A stretch of DNA of 64,000 nt from Amycolatopsis nigrescens CSC17Ta-90. GTDB taxonomy: Bacteria; Actinomycetota; Actinomycetes; Mycobacteriales; Pseudonocardiaceae. The translations under genes were made by a program, and so were the position numbers. Positions 1 to 7,554 of this stretch are shown in pieces; position 1 is the stretch's first letter, and the number at the start of each line of letters is the position of its first letter. Below the pieces are notes generated by a model. It was not told the DNA's origin. It was given only the letters and a program-made list of their open reading frames with translations, and made no database searches. The DNA lies in contig NZ_ARVW01000001.1 in the NCBI RefSeq assembly GCF_000384315.1, positions 8,291,001 through 8,355,000 of the forward strand, written 5' to 3'.

Positions 1-709
1 GGGCGACCGACAGTGCCGCGAGTTCCCTGACCACCTCGTCCGCACGCGCCTTCGCGTCGGCGTCACGATGCCGATACACCGGAGTAACGATCTGTTCCAG
101 CAGGCCGACTTCACGGTCCGCCGAAGCGCGGAAAGCGCGCAGATGACGCGGTTCGATCCCGAACTCCGTCATGGCCTTGACAGTCTTGGCCACCAGCACC
201 GCGTCCGGATCGTAGAACCCCGCCGCACCAGGCCGGATCAGCCCGTACTGCTGAAGTTCGGTGAGGGTCGCCGCATCGACTCCCGCTTCGGCCAGCAGTT
301 CCTCTTTGGTCAGCCGGATCTCGCGGTCGGTGGCGAAGTCGTCGGCGGTCGGCAGCCCGCTGCGCTCACTGTCCGTACCGGAATGGTCGAGCGACACCAG
401 CTTGCGCGGCACCCGACCGGCCGGGCCTGCCGAACCCTGCCCCCGATCGGCGGCATCCAGCTGTTCCTTGATGACTTTCAGTGGCAGGTAATGATCCCGC
501 TGGGCGGACAGCACGAACCTGAGCCGTTCGACGTCCGCCGCGGCGAACTGCCGATATCCGGACGGGGTCCGGCCAGGCTGTACCAGGCCCTCCGACTCCA
601 GGAACCGGATCTTGGAGATGGTGACATCGGGGAAGTCGCCGCGCAGCTGCGCCAGCACGGCCCCGATGCTCAGTCCATCGCGCTGTTGTGGCCGCCCGGC
701 CGCCGTCAC
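1..709 (-). CDS. ftsR: FtsR-like MerR-family transcriptional regulator (partial)
   Basis: 236 codons are visible; the C terminus lies beyond position 1. It is a MerR-type DNA-binding regulator of the FtsR (Rv1828) group, which in corynebacteria activates ftsZ and links division to growth (family knowledge). The winged helix-turn-helix is readable near the N terminus (TISKIRFLESEGLV, then TPSGYRQF), followed by a second helical module with HLRAFRASADREVGLLEQ. The GTG start at 709 overlaps the garA stop in a GTGA tetranucleotide, so the two are probably translationally coupled. The order ftsR-garA-gcvH, read against transcription, matches Rv1828-Rv1827-Rv1826 of Mycobacterium tuberculosis. The last visible residues, ELAALSVA, lie close to the usual C terminus, so little is missing. 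No effector pocket can be assigned from sequence. Confidence 0.9.
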   Translation of the reverse strand, partial: MTAAGRPQQRDGLSIGAVLAQLRGDFPDVTISKIRFLESEGLVQPGRTPSGYRQFAAADVERLRFVLSAQRDHYLPLKVIKEQLDAADRGQGSAGPAGRVPRKLVSLDHSGTDSERSGLPTADDFATDREIRLTKEELLAEAGVDAATLTELQQYGLIRPGAAGFYDPDAVLVAKTVKAMTEFGIEPRHLRAFRASADREVGLLEQIVTPVYRHRDADAKARADEVVRELAALSVA

Positions 710-1170
710 TGTGCCCCCTGGCCCCCGTGTCCCGGGCCGGTCAGGAAGACCAGGCGGAACTTCCCGATCTGCACCTCGTCACCGCCGGCGAGCACGGCCT
801 GGTCGACCGGCTCGCGGTTGACATAGGTGCCGTTCAGGCTGCCCACATCTATCACCACGAACTCTCCGCCTTCGCGGCGGAACTCCGCGTGCCGGCGGGA
901 GACCGTGACGTCGTCGAGGAAGATGTCGCTGTCCGGATGCCGTCCGGCGCTGGTGGTGTCCCGGTCGAGGAGGAACCGCGACCCCGCGTTCGGGCCGCGC
1001 TTGACGACCAGCAGGGCAGATCCGGCCGGCAAGGCGTCGACACCGGCGACGGGTGGCTCGGGCGCCTGCGTCTCCTGCCCTTCGACGTCAGCCAGGAAGT
1101 CGGCCCGGAAGACCGAAGTCCGCTCCGGAGACTGCTCCGGGGGAACGCCGGGCCCGTCGTTCGTGCTCAC
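706..1170 (-). CDS. garA: GarA/OdhI FHA-domain metabolic regulator
   Basis: 154-residue forkhead-associated protein. GarA/OdhI binds and inhibits 2-oxoglutarate dehydrogenase and modulates glutamate metabolism until its N-terminal ETTSVFR motif is phosphorylated and folds onto its own FHA domain (family knowledge). The FHA core is intact: AGRHPDSDIFL, SRRHAEF and DVGSLNGTYVN, about residues 75-125. The N-terminal motif reads ERTSVFRADFL, so the first threonine (the PknG site, T21 in M. tuberculosis) is arginine (R17), while the second (PknB site) is kept as T18. The chosen GTG start has AGGAG seven bases upstream; in-frame GTGs a few codons earlier have no such site. The stop overlaps the ftsR start. 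A 12-bp palindrome lies just upstream. Confidence 0.95.
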   Translation of the reverse strand: MSTNDGPGVPPEQSPERTSVFRADFLADVEGQETQAPEPPVAGVDALPAGSALLVVKRGPNAGSRFLLDRDTTSAGRHPDSDIFLDDVTVSRRHAEFRREGGEFVVIDVGSLNGTYVNREPVDQAVLAGGDEVQIGKFRLVFLTGPGHGGQGAQ

Positions 1171-1192
1171 CTGAGCTCTCCTCACCACTGAA

Positions 1193-1204
1193 GTAACTAG
1201 TTAC
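1193..1204. promoter_or_regulatory. Perfect 12-bp palindrome upstream of garA-ftsR
   Basis: GTAACTAGTTAC is a perfect palindrome 22 bp upstream of the garA GTG start, between garA and gcvH. It is AT-rich compared with its surroundings. Its position fits an operator overlapping the garA-ftsR promoter or 5' end. FtsR, encoded in the same transcript, is the obvious candidate ligand, but that is inference. Confidence 0.5.
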
Positions 1205-1278
1205 CCAAGAACGTGTTGCTGCCAACGTACCGTGCCTGGCAGGTGCGGCCCCTCGGGGCTCCCCCCTACCGGACCTCG

Positions 1279-1662
1279 TCAGCCGCTGGTCAGCTTCTGG
1301 TATGCCTCCGCATCCAGCAGGCTGTCCACGCTGGCGCCGTCGTCCAGCTTGATCTCGATCAGCCAGCCCTCACCGTAGGGATCGCTGTTGATCAACTCCG
1401 GCGAGTCTGCCACCGCGTCGTTCACCGCGACCACCTCCCCTGCCAGCGGCGCGAACAGCTCGGACACGCTCTTGGTGGACTCCACCTCGCCGAACGAGTC
1501 GCCGGCGGTCACCTGCCTGCCCACCTCGGGCAGGTCGACGAACACCACGTCGCCGAGCTGGTCCTGCGCGTACTCGGTGATTCCCACCCGTACCGAGCCG
1601 CCCTCGCGAGTGGCGACCCACTCGTGCTCCTCGGTGTAGCGCAGTTCTTCTGGAGTGGACAA
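1279..1662 (-). CDS. gcvH: Glycine cleavage system H protein
   Basis: 127-residue lipoyl carrier. It shuttles the methylamine group of glycine between the P, T and L proteins of the glycine cleavage complex in the cytoplasm. The lipoylation site is K64 in VESTKSVSEL, in the usual hairpin turn, and the N terminus YTEEHEW is typical of the family. The start is taken as TTG at 1662 (STPEELRY after the initiator), because AGGAAAGGGGA lies just upstream; a longer frame to 1722 has no matching family sequence. Length is normal (125-130 residues). No P, T or L gene is nearby, as in mycobacteria, where gcvH also sits beside garA. It lies 60 bp downstream of the phosphatidyltransferase gene and is probably co-transcribed with it. 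Confidence 0.95.
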   Translation of the reverse strand: MSTPEELRYTEEHEWVATREGGSVRVGITEYAQDQLGDVVFVDLPEVGRQVTAGDSFGEVESTKSVSELFAPLAGEVVAVNDAVADSPELINSDPYGEGWLIEIKLDDGASVDSLLDAEAYQKLTSG

Positions 1663-1722
1663 CGCCGGTCCCCTTTCCTGGAGGCGAGACACTGCCGACG
1701 GACGTCGCGGGCAGTCTTTCAC

Positions 1723-2373
1723 CTACCCGGACGCCGCCGCACCTCTGTCCCGGGATATCGCCCGCACGGTCTGGATCACGTACAGCGCACCGGACCACAG
1801 GTACAGCACCGCCCCCCAGGCGGTGAACGCGTAGGCCACCGGACGGGCGAACGCGGCCAGCGCCGAGTGGCCGTCGGTGACCAGCAGGAACGGGAACGCG
1901 TACATCAGCACGAAGGTCGCACCCTTGCCGATGTAGGTGACCTCGGGCGGCGCGAAACCCTTGCGCCGCAGCACCAGCACGCAGGCCCCGAGCACCGCCT
2001 CGCGCACGATCAGCGGCACCACCACCCACCAGGGCACGATCTCGCGGATCAGGAAGGCGACCAGCGTGGCCAGGATGTAGAGCCGGTCGGCGGCCGGGTC
2101 GAGCAGCTGGCCGAGCCTGCTCATCTGGTTCAGCCAGCGGGCCAGCTTGCCGTCCAGCCAGTCGGTCAGCGCGCTGAAGATCAGGATCGCCAGTGCCCAG
2201 CCGTCCTCCTCCGGGCCGAGCACCAGCCACAGGAATACCGGCACCCCGGCCAGGCGCAGCAGGGACAGCATGTTCGGCACGTTCAGCGCCTGCCGTGCCA
2301 GTGACTGCTCGGCCGGCACCCCGCCGGCTGTGCTGACCTCGGCGGGCTCAGGGGACCCGGTGGACTCGTTCAC
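1723..2373 (-). CDS. CDP-alcohol phosphatidyltransferase (PgsA2-like)
   Basis: About 216 residues, a multi-spanning membrane enzyme that displaces CMP from a CDP-linked lipid with an alcohol head group. The family signature DGxxARx8Gx3Dx3D is complete in DGKLARWLNQMSRLGQLLDP plus the following AAD, including the two metal-binding aspartates. About six hydrophobic segments follow and surround it. Its position upstream of gcvH and garA matches pgsA2 (Rv1822), annotated as a glycerophosphate or related transferase. The head group cannot be read from sequence: phosphatidylglycerophosphate or cardiolipin synthesis are the likely roles. The start is placed at the GTG of VNESTGSPEP; an upstream GTG at 2415 is possible but adds non-conserved residues. 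Confidence 0.88.
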   Translation of the reverse strand: MNESTGSPEPAEVSTAGGVPAEQSLARQALNVPNMLSLLRLAGVPVFLWLVLGPEEDGWALAILIFSALTDWLDGKLARWLNQMSRLGQLLDPAADRLYILATLVAFLIREIVPWWVVVPLIVREAVLGACVLVLRRKGFAPPEVTYIGKGATFVLMYAFPFLLVTDGHSALAAFARPVAYAFTAWGAVLYLWSGALYVIQTVRAISRDRGAAASG

Positions 2374-2425
2374 CCGCTCACCGTAGTCAACGCGAGTCAA
2401 CGCGGTCCGCGGCACGGACGGCGAA

Positions 2426-2686
2426 TCAGCTGACGCGCCGGTAGCTCCAGCCTCGGCGCTGCAGGTCGGCGCCGGTCAGCGCCTGCGGCTTGCCGTGCGG
2501 GCCGATGCCGACCCAGCGGGACTTGCCGGGGCCGCTCTCCAGTACGAAGGGGTGGCCCTGGCACCAGACCACGGTGCAGGGAGTCGTCGGGGGCTGGGTG
2601 ATGGCGCTGCCGACGCTGCCGGCACTGCCGTTGTCGCCGGTGTCGTCCGTGTCGTCTGCGTTGACGCTCTTCGCTTCAGTGCTCAT
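2426..2686 (-). CDS. Small conserved-looking protein of unknown function
   Basis: 86 residues from the ATG of MSTEAKS at 2686, chosen over ATGs four and five codons upstream because GAGAG lies directly before it. The N-terminal 30 residues are acidic and low in complexity (DDTDDTGDNGSAG). The C-terminal half looks folded and has CTVVWCQGHPFVLESGPGKS followed by a tryptophan-rich end (LQRRGWSYRR). The two cysteines, C-x5-C, could bind metal or form a disulfide. There is no signal peptide or membrane segment. It lies 52 bp upstream of the phosphatidyltransferase gene on the same strand. I do not recognise a family. Confidence 0.7.
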   Translation of the reverse strand: MSTEAKSVNADDTDDTGDNGSAGSVGSAITQPPTTPCTVVWCQGHPFVLESGPGKSRWVGIGPHGKPQALTGADLQRRGWSYRRVS

Positions 2687-2924
2687 GGCTCTCATCATCG
2701 AGATTCGGGGTATTTCGGATCGTTCTACAGGATCTTCGTCCGCCGAGGCCTCAGCGTTAACTGTTAAGCCGCATTCGGGCAGGAGTCCATCAGGTCAAAC
2801 CGTCCACTAAGGACGATGCGGCCGGGGCCGTGGTGGTCACCACGCGTACGGGCCGTTCCGGCTACACGGTACTCTCCGACGAACCCGGCGGTACGCCACC
2901 GGGTCGACGACGGAAGGGATCGCG
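2687..2924. other. Divergent intergenic region between the unknown gene and the lipoproteins
   Basis: 238 bp that should hold back-to-back promoters. The only symmetry noticed is a short palindrome, TTAACTGTTAA (2757-2767). A GGAAGGGA ribosome-binding site sits just before the TTG at 2925. No convincing -35/-10 pair was identified. Confidence 0.4.
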
Positions 2925-3425
2925 TTGACTGCGTCGAACATCGCGGCACGAGCCGGCCTGCTGGCCGCCGGTGGCCTCTCGGTGCTACTCCTCGGCGCTT
3001 GTTCCAACCAAGCCGCGCCGCCACCGGCCCCCTCGTCGAGCGCGTCCAGCACGCCCACCACCAGCAGTACGGCGCCGAGCAGCTCCGCGGCCCCGTCCAG
3101 CTCCTCGAGCGCGCCGTCGACCACCGAGGCTCCCCGGTCGGACGCCCCGGTCAACGGCTCCTGCGGCACGGTGACTGCGGCCAGCGGGCTGACCCTGCAG
3201 ATCCTCGGCGGGCAGGACGCCAGTGTCGGCTGCGACGAGGCCAAGCGCGTGGTCGCCCAGTTCCACGAGAAGATCGCCGGACGGCAGTCCGCCGACTCCA
3301 ACGAGCCGATCAGCGACACCGTGGACGACTGGCTGTGCGTCTCCGGCCCGCCTGCCCAGCAGGGCGGCACCACCTGCAGCAACCAGGACAAGACCGTGCT
3401 CGCCGCGGTCATCCCGGTGGAGTAA
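2925..3425 (+). CDS. Small secreted lipoprotein, four-cysteine domain (paralogue 1)
   Basis: 166 residues starting at TTG with GGAAGGGA upstream. A lipoprotein signal peptide ends in the lipobox LLGAC (cysteine near residue 26). It is followed by a long Ser/Thr/Pro/Ala-rich linker of about 50 residues, typical of a cell-wall-spanning tether, and then a compact domain of about 95 residues. That domain has four cysteines (SCGTV, VGCDEA, WLCVSG, TTCSNQD), probably two disulfides. The C-terminal domain shares its cysteine spacing and the W-x-C-x-SGP...TTCS motif with the next gene, so the two arose by duplication. Function unknown; extracytoplasmic, membrane-anchored. Confidence 0.85.
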   Translation: MTASNIAARAGLLAAGGLSVLLLGACSNQAAPPPAPSSSASSTPTTSSTAPSSSAAPSSSSSAPSTTEAPRSDAPVNGSCGTVTAASGLTLQILGGQDASVGCDEAKRVVAQFHEKIAGRQSADSNEPISDTVDDWLCVSGPPAQQGGTTCSNQDKTVLAAVIPVE

Positions 3426-3469
3426 CGTCCTGCGCTTCGAACACGCCAGGGTCAGCTCCAGGAAGGTCC

Positions 3470-3889
3470 ATGAGAACCCAGATCGTCATCGGTACCCAGG
3501 TAGCTCTCTGTGCCCTCTTCCTCACCGCCTGCGGTGAAGGCGGCAGCGAGTCGGGCGAGACGGGCCCGGCCGCACCCGCCGGACTCGCCGCTCCCGCTGC
3601 CGCACCCGCCGCGGCGCCCGCCTCGCCGGGCACCGAATGCGGGCCGGTCCCGGCGGGCCGCGGCAAGGCGAAGGTGGTCGTCCGGGAAGGCGCGGTGGAC
3701 TGCGCGCAGGCGACCGAGCTGCTCACCCGGTACTTCCAGGAGCTCACGCCCGCCGACTTCGACAATCCCGAGGGTGCCGGCCCGGTCGCGCTCGGCCATT
3801 GGACCTGCGGCAGCGGGCCGGTCACCGAACCGACCACCACCTGCTCCACCGAGGACGGCCGCCTGGTCGACGGGCTGCCCGTCCCCTAG
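3470..3889 (+). CDS. Small secreted lipoprotein, four-cysteine domain (paralogue 2)
   Basis: 139 residues, ATG start with AGGAAGG just upstream. The signal peptide ends in the lipobox LTAC; an Ala/Pro-rich linker follows, then a domain with four cysteines (ECGPV, VDCAQ, WTCGSG, TTCSTED) that matches the preceding gene product in spacing and in the W-x-C-x-SGP...TTCS motif. The linker here is Ala/Pro-rich instead of Ser/Thr-rich, so linker and domain have diverged at different rates. It is 44 bp downstream of paralogue 1 and probably in the same transcript. A 51-bp palindromic repeat 24 bp after the stop could act as a terminator. Function unknown. Confidence 0.85.
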   Translation: MRTQIVIGTQVALCALFLTACGEGGSESGETGPAAPAGLAAPAAAPAAAPASPGTECGPVPAGRGKAKVVVREGAVDCAQATELLTRYFQELTPADFDNPEGAGPVALGHWTCGSGPVTEPTTTCSTEDGRLVDGLPVP

Positions 3890-3913
3890 CTCCCCACGCG
3901 CCACTCCCGTACC

Positions 3914-3964
3914 AGCCCAACGTGACGTTTGGCCAATAGAGCACACCGAACGTCACGTTGGGCT
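3914..3964. repeat. 51-bp palindromic repeat A, copy 1
   Basis: Stem arms of 19 bp, one of them AGCCCAACGTGACGTTTGG, separated by a 13-base loop (CCAATAGAGCACA); one pair is T-G. Three further copies occur at 13694, 13793 and 45817, all exactly 51 bp, with CCAATAGA or CCTTAGA conserved in the loop. This copy lies between the convergent lipoprotein and acyl-CoA ligase genes, so bidirectional termination is plausible although there is no T tract. Confidence 0.9.
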
Positions 3965-3972
3965 CGAGCCGG

Positions 3973-5679
3973 TCAGGATTTGAGGCCGGGGAAGTCCTCT
4001 TCGCGGAACTCGCCGGCCGGGCGGCTCTCGTTGCTTTCCCGGCCGCGCAGCTCGACGCGGCGGATCTTCCCGGAGATCGTCTTCGGCAGCTCGGCGAACT
4101 CCAGCCGCCTGATCCGCTTGTACGGTGCCAGGTGCTCCCGGCAGAACGCCAGGATGGCGGCCGCGGTCTCAGCGGTGGGCTCGTGGCCACCGGCGAGCAC
4201 CACGTACGCCTTCGGCACCGCCAGCCGGATCGGGTCCGGTGCGGGCACCACCGCCGCCTCGGCCACCGCGTCGTGCTCCAGCAGCACGCTCTCCAGCTCG
4301 AACGGCGAGATCCGGTAGTCCGACGCCTTGAACACGTCGTCCGTGCGGCCGACGTAGGTGATGTAGCCGTCTTCGTCGATCGAGCCGACGTCACCGGTGT
4401 GGTAGTAACCGCCGGCGAAGGCTTCCGTGGTGCGCTCTTCGTCGTCGGCATAACCGACCATCAGCCCGACCGGCCGCCGGGACAGGTCGAGGCAGATCTC
4501 GCCCTCCGGCGCCGGCTCGCCGCTGACCGGGTCGACCAGGGTCACCTTGAACCCGGGCAGCGCGCGGCCCATCGAGCCCGGCTTGACCTCCTGACCGGGG
4601 GTGTTGGCGATCTGCACGCTGCTCTCGGTCTGGCCGAAGCCGTCCCGGATGGTGATCCCCCACGACCGCCGCACCTGCTCGATCACCTCGGGGTTCAGCG
4701 GCTCGCCCGCGCCGACGACCTTCTTCGGCGGGTTCTTCAGCGCGGTCAGATCGGCCTGGATCAGCATCCGCCACACCGTCGGCGGCGCGCAGAAGCTGGT
4801 GATGCCGCAGCGATCCATCTGCGCCATCAGTGCGACCGCGTCGAACCGCTCGTAGTTGTAGAGGAACACCGTCGCCTCGGCGTTCCACGGTGCGAACACG
4901 TTGCTCCAGGCGTGCTTCGCCCAGCCCGGCGAGGAGATGTTCAGGTGCACGTCGCCGGGTTCGAGACCAATCCAGTACATTGTGGACAGATGGCCGACCG
5001 GGTAGGAGACCTGGGTGTGCTGTACCAGCTTGGGCTTCGCGGTGGTGCCCGAGGTGAAGTAGAGCAGCATCGGGTCGGCGGCCGCGGTCGGGCCGTCCGG
5101 GGTGAACTCGGCCGGCTCGGCGTACGCGTCGTCGAACGACAGCCAGCCCTCGGTCCGCTCCCCCACCGCGATCCTGGTGTAGTCCCCGGCCACCTCCGCG
5201 AACTTCGGCGTGTCCACCGAGCGGATCACCACGTGCCCGGCCGCGCCCCGGTTCACCCGGTCTCGCAGGTCCGCCGGCCCGAGCAGAGTGGACGCCGGGA
5301 TGATCACCGCGCCCAGCTTGATCGCGGCCAGTATCGTCTCCCAGAGCTCGGTCTGGTTGCCCAGCATCAGGATCAGCCGGTCGCCGCGGCCGACGCCGTG
5401 CCCGCGCAGCCAGTTCGCCACCTGGTTGGACCGGCGGGCCATCTCCGGGTACGTCCAGCGGGTCTCGGTGCCGTTCTCTTCGACGATCCAGAGCGCGTAC
5501 CGCTCGGCGTTGGCCGGGTCCTCGGCGATCCGGTCGAACCAGTCCAGCGCCCAGTTGAACTCGGCCGGCTCGGGCCACGAGAAGTCCCGGTACGCGGTGT
5601 CGTAGTCCTCCCGGTGCGCGAGCAGGTAGTCCCGCGCCTGCCGGAACGCCTGGTGAACCTCAGAAGCGCCGTTGCTCAC
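3973..5679 (-). CDS. Acyl-CoA synthetase (AMP-binding, ANL family)
   Basis: 568-residue cytoplasmic ligase that activates a carboxylate as acyl-AMP and transfers it to CoA. All core motifs are present: P-loop-like YFTSGTTAKPKL (about residue 210), DGFGQTES, YHTGDVG, the hinge GRTDDVFKASDYRISPFE, and the catalytic lysine region LPKTISGKIRR near the C terminus. Length and the YRISPFELES segment resemble medium-chain or aromatic acyl-CoA ligases (ACSM/acetyl-CoA-synthetase-like); the substrate is not readable. The GTG start has GGCGAGGAG upstream. It is 33 bp downstream of a crotonase gene, so the pair probably activates and then remodels the same acyl group. Confidence 0.9.
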   Translation of the reverse strand: MSNGASEVHQAFRQARDYLLAHREDYDTAYRDFSWPEPAEFNWALDWFDRIAEDPANAERYALWIVEENGTETRWTYPEMARRSNQVANWLRGHGVGRGDRLILMLGNQTELWETILAAIKLGAVIIPASTLLGPADLRDRVNRGAAGHVVIRSVDTPKFAEVAGDYTRIAVGERTEGWLSFDDAYAEPAEFTPDGPTAAADPMLLYFTSGTTAKPKLVQHTQVSYPVGHLSTMYWIGLEPGDVHLNISSPGWAKHAWSNVFAPWNAEATVFLYNYERFDAVALMAQMDRCGITSFCAPPTVWRMLIQADLTALKNPPKKVVGAGEPLNPEVIEQVRRSWGITIRDGFGQTESSVQIANTPGQEVKPGSMGRALPGFKVTLVDPVSGEPAPEGEICLDLSRRPVGLMVGYADDEERTTEAFAGGYYHTGDVGSIDEDGYITYVGRTDDVFKASDYRISPFELESVLLEHDAVAEAAVVPAPDPIRLAVPKAYVVLAGGHEPTAETAAAILAFCREHLAPYKRIRRLEFAELPKTISGKIRRVELRGRESNESRPAGEFREEDFPGLKS

Positions 5680-5712
5680 TGTGTCTCCTCGCCCTGTCCC
5701 GCCGTGGTCGTC

Positions 5713-6564
5713 CTATTCGCCCTTGAAGTTCGGCTTCCGCCGCTCCATGAACGCCTGCACCGCCTCGGCCAGGTCCTTGCTGGGCAGGAACGCGGCGTTC
5801 CACGACGACACGTAGCGCAGGCCGTCCGCGATCTGCCGCTCGGTGTTGACCGAGAGCACGTCCTTGACACCCTGCACCACCAGCGGCGGGTTCGCAGCAA
5901 TCTCCGCGGCGAGTTCGCGGGCCGCGGTCAGCGCCGCGGCCTGATCCGGGTAGACGTCGTTGACCAGCCCGATCCGCTCGGCCCGCGCCGCGTCGATGTC
6001 CCGGCCGGTCAGCGCCAGTTCCCGGAGGTGACCTTCGCCGATGATGCCGGACAGCCGCTGCAGGCTGCCGAGGTCGGCCACGATCGCCACCTTGACCTCG
6101 CGCACGCTGAACTTGGCCTCCGCGCTGGCCAGCCGGATGTCCGCGGCGCTGATCACGTCCACGCCACCGCCGATGCACCAGCCGGACACCGCGGCGATCA
6201 CCGGCTTGCGGCAGGCGGCGACCGAGCTCACCGCGTCCTGCAGCTCGCGGACCTCCTTGAGGAACGCGGTACGCGGACCGGCCAGCGCCTCGCCGGTGAG
6301 GTACTCGGCCCAGCCCGGCATCATCGCGGGCAGGTCGAGACCGTAGGAGAAGTGCTGCCCGCTGCCGGTCAACACCACCGCCCTGACCTGCGGGTCGGCG
6401 TCCAGCGCGCGGAACACCAAGGGCAGCTCGCGCCAGAAGTCCGGTCCCATCGCGTTGCCCTTGGACGGGCCGAGCAGGGTCACCTCGGCGACATCGCCGG
6501 TGCGCTCCACCTTCAGCGAGACCAGGTCCAGGAGGTTCTCAGCGGTATCAGTCATGGTGGTCAT
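5713..6564 (-). CDS. Enoyl-CoA hydratase/isomerase family protein, dienoyl-CoA isomerase-like
   Basis: 283-residue crotonase-fold enzyme acting on acyl-CoA thioesters. The oxyanion-hole segments are visible as HFSYGLDL and GWCIGGGVDVISAADIRL. The sequence VAIVADLGSLQRLSGIIGEG resembles the active-site region of delta3,5-delta2,4-dienoyl-CoA isomerases (ADxGxLQRLP), where the aspartate is catalytic, rather than the paired glutamates of a hydratase. Dienoyl-CoA isomerase is therefore the better guess. The first ATG (MTTMTDTAEN) is used; the second, three codons on, is an alternative. It forms a two-gene operon with the acyl-CoA synthetase downstream and is divergent from the hydrolase at 6667. 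Confidence 0.88.
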   Translation of the reverse strand: MTTMTDTAENLLDLVSLKVERTGDVAEVTLLGPSKGNAMGPDFWRELPLVFRALDADPQVRAVVLTGSGQHFSYGLDLPAMMPGWAEYLTGEALAGPRTAFLKEVRELQDAVSSVAACRKPVIAAVSGWCIGGGVDVISAADIRLASAEAKFSVREVKVAIVADLGSLQRLSGIIGEGHLRELALTGRDIDAARAERIGLVNDVYPDQAAALTAARELAAEIAANPPLVVQGVKDVLSVNTERQIADGLRYVSSWNAAFLPSKDLAEAVQAFMERRKPNFKGE

Positions 6565-6666
6565 CTTCGCCTATCTAGTTGAACGGCTGCCAGTTAACCC
6601 TGTGCCGATGTCGGTGCCGGATGGTTTCCTTGGAGTGGACAGGTGTACTCGTTCGGGAGGGGGTCG

Positions 6667-7554
6667 ATGAGCATGGCAAGCAGTGCCACCGCGTTCGACG
6701 AGGTCGAGACGGTCACCATCCCCACACCCACACCGAAGCGGAGTCGTCCGATCGAGCTCGCCGGGTCCTTCACCCACGACGGCCACCGGCTGGCCTACAC
6801 CGAGTTCGGCAGCGGCGACCGGGTGGTGGTGCTCACCCACGGCCTGATGTTCACCCGCCGGATGCACGCCCCGCTGGCCCGCAAACTGGCCATCGCGGGC
6901 TACCGGGTGGTTACCCTCGACCTCCTCGGGCACGGCGACTCGGACCGTCCCACCGACTCCTGGCTCTACTCGATGCCGGCCTTCGCCGAGCAGACCGTGG
7001 CGCTGCTCGACCATCTGGAACTCGAGCGGGTCGTGGTCGGCGGCACGTCGCTCGGCGCGAACGTGGCGCTCGAGGTGGCGTCGCTGGCGCCGGACCGGTT
7101 GCACGGCATGATCGTCGAGATGCCGGTGCTGGACAACGCGATCGTGGCCGGGCTGCTCACCTTCACCCCGCTGCTGTTCGCCGCCAGGTTCCTGCCGGTC
7201 GGCGTGCAGGGCGTGGCCGCGGTGGCCGGGCTGGTGCCGCACGGCAGCCAGTGGGTGGACGTGCTCACCGACACCCTGGACCAGCGACCGGCTTCGATGG
7301 CCGCGCTGCTGCACGGCGTGCTGTTCGGGCGGATCGCGCCGCCCAAATCGGCGCGGTGCCTGCTCTCCGCGCCGGCACTGGTGATCGGGCACCAGCGCGA
7401 CCCGATCCACCCGTTCGGCGACGCGGACACCCTGGCCGCCGACCTGCCGGACGCGGAGTTCATCCAGGCCCGCAGCCCGGTCGAGCTCCGGTTCGACCCG
7501 AAGCGGCTGACCGAGGCGATCACGGCCTTCGTGGAGCGCTGCTACAAGTCCTGA
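6667..7554 (+). CDS. Alpha/beta hydrolase
   Basis: 295-residue alpha/beta-hydrolase-fold protein. The oxyanion region is LTHGLMFTRR, the nucleophile elbow is GGTSLGAN (GxSxG, Ser near residue 126) and the acid residue is probably Asp in GHQRDPIHPF. The usual C-terminal catalytic histidine (GHxxxxE) is not apparent: the region reads FIQARSPVELRFDPKRL. Activity may use the His of DPIHP or be altered. The ATG at 6667 is chosen because GGGAGGGGG lies seven bases upstream; an earlier GTG at 6643 lacks a site. Its last 13 bp overlap the siroheme synthase gene end-to-end on the opposite strand. Substrate unknown. Confidence 0.88.
   Translation: MSMASSATAFDEVETVTIPTPTPKRSRPIELAGSFTHDGHRLAYTEFGSGDRVVVLTHGLMFTRRMHAPLARKLAIAGYRVVTLDLLGHGDSDRPTDSWLYSMPAFAEQTVALLDHLELERVVVGGTSLGANVALEVASLAPDRLHGMIVEMPVLDNAIVAGLLTFTPLLFAARFLPVGVQGVAAVAGLVPHGSQWVDVLTDTLDQRPASMAALLHGVLFGRIAPPKSARCLLSAPALVIGHQRDPIHPFGDADTLAADLPDAEFIQARSPVELRFDPKRLTEAITAFVERCYKS

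Noticed and set aside
2757..2767. TTAACTGTTAA palindrome upstream of the lipoproteins
   Set aside because: Arms of five bases only, not clearly placed relative to a promoter.
3958..6582. Plus-strand frame of 874 codons opposite the acyl-CoA ligase and crotonase
   Set aside because: Composition is typical of an antisense shadow; both minus-strand genes carry full family motifs and good ribosome-binding sites.
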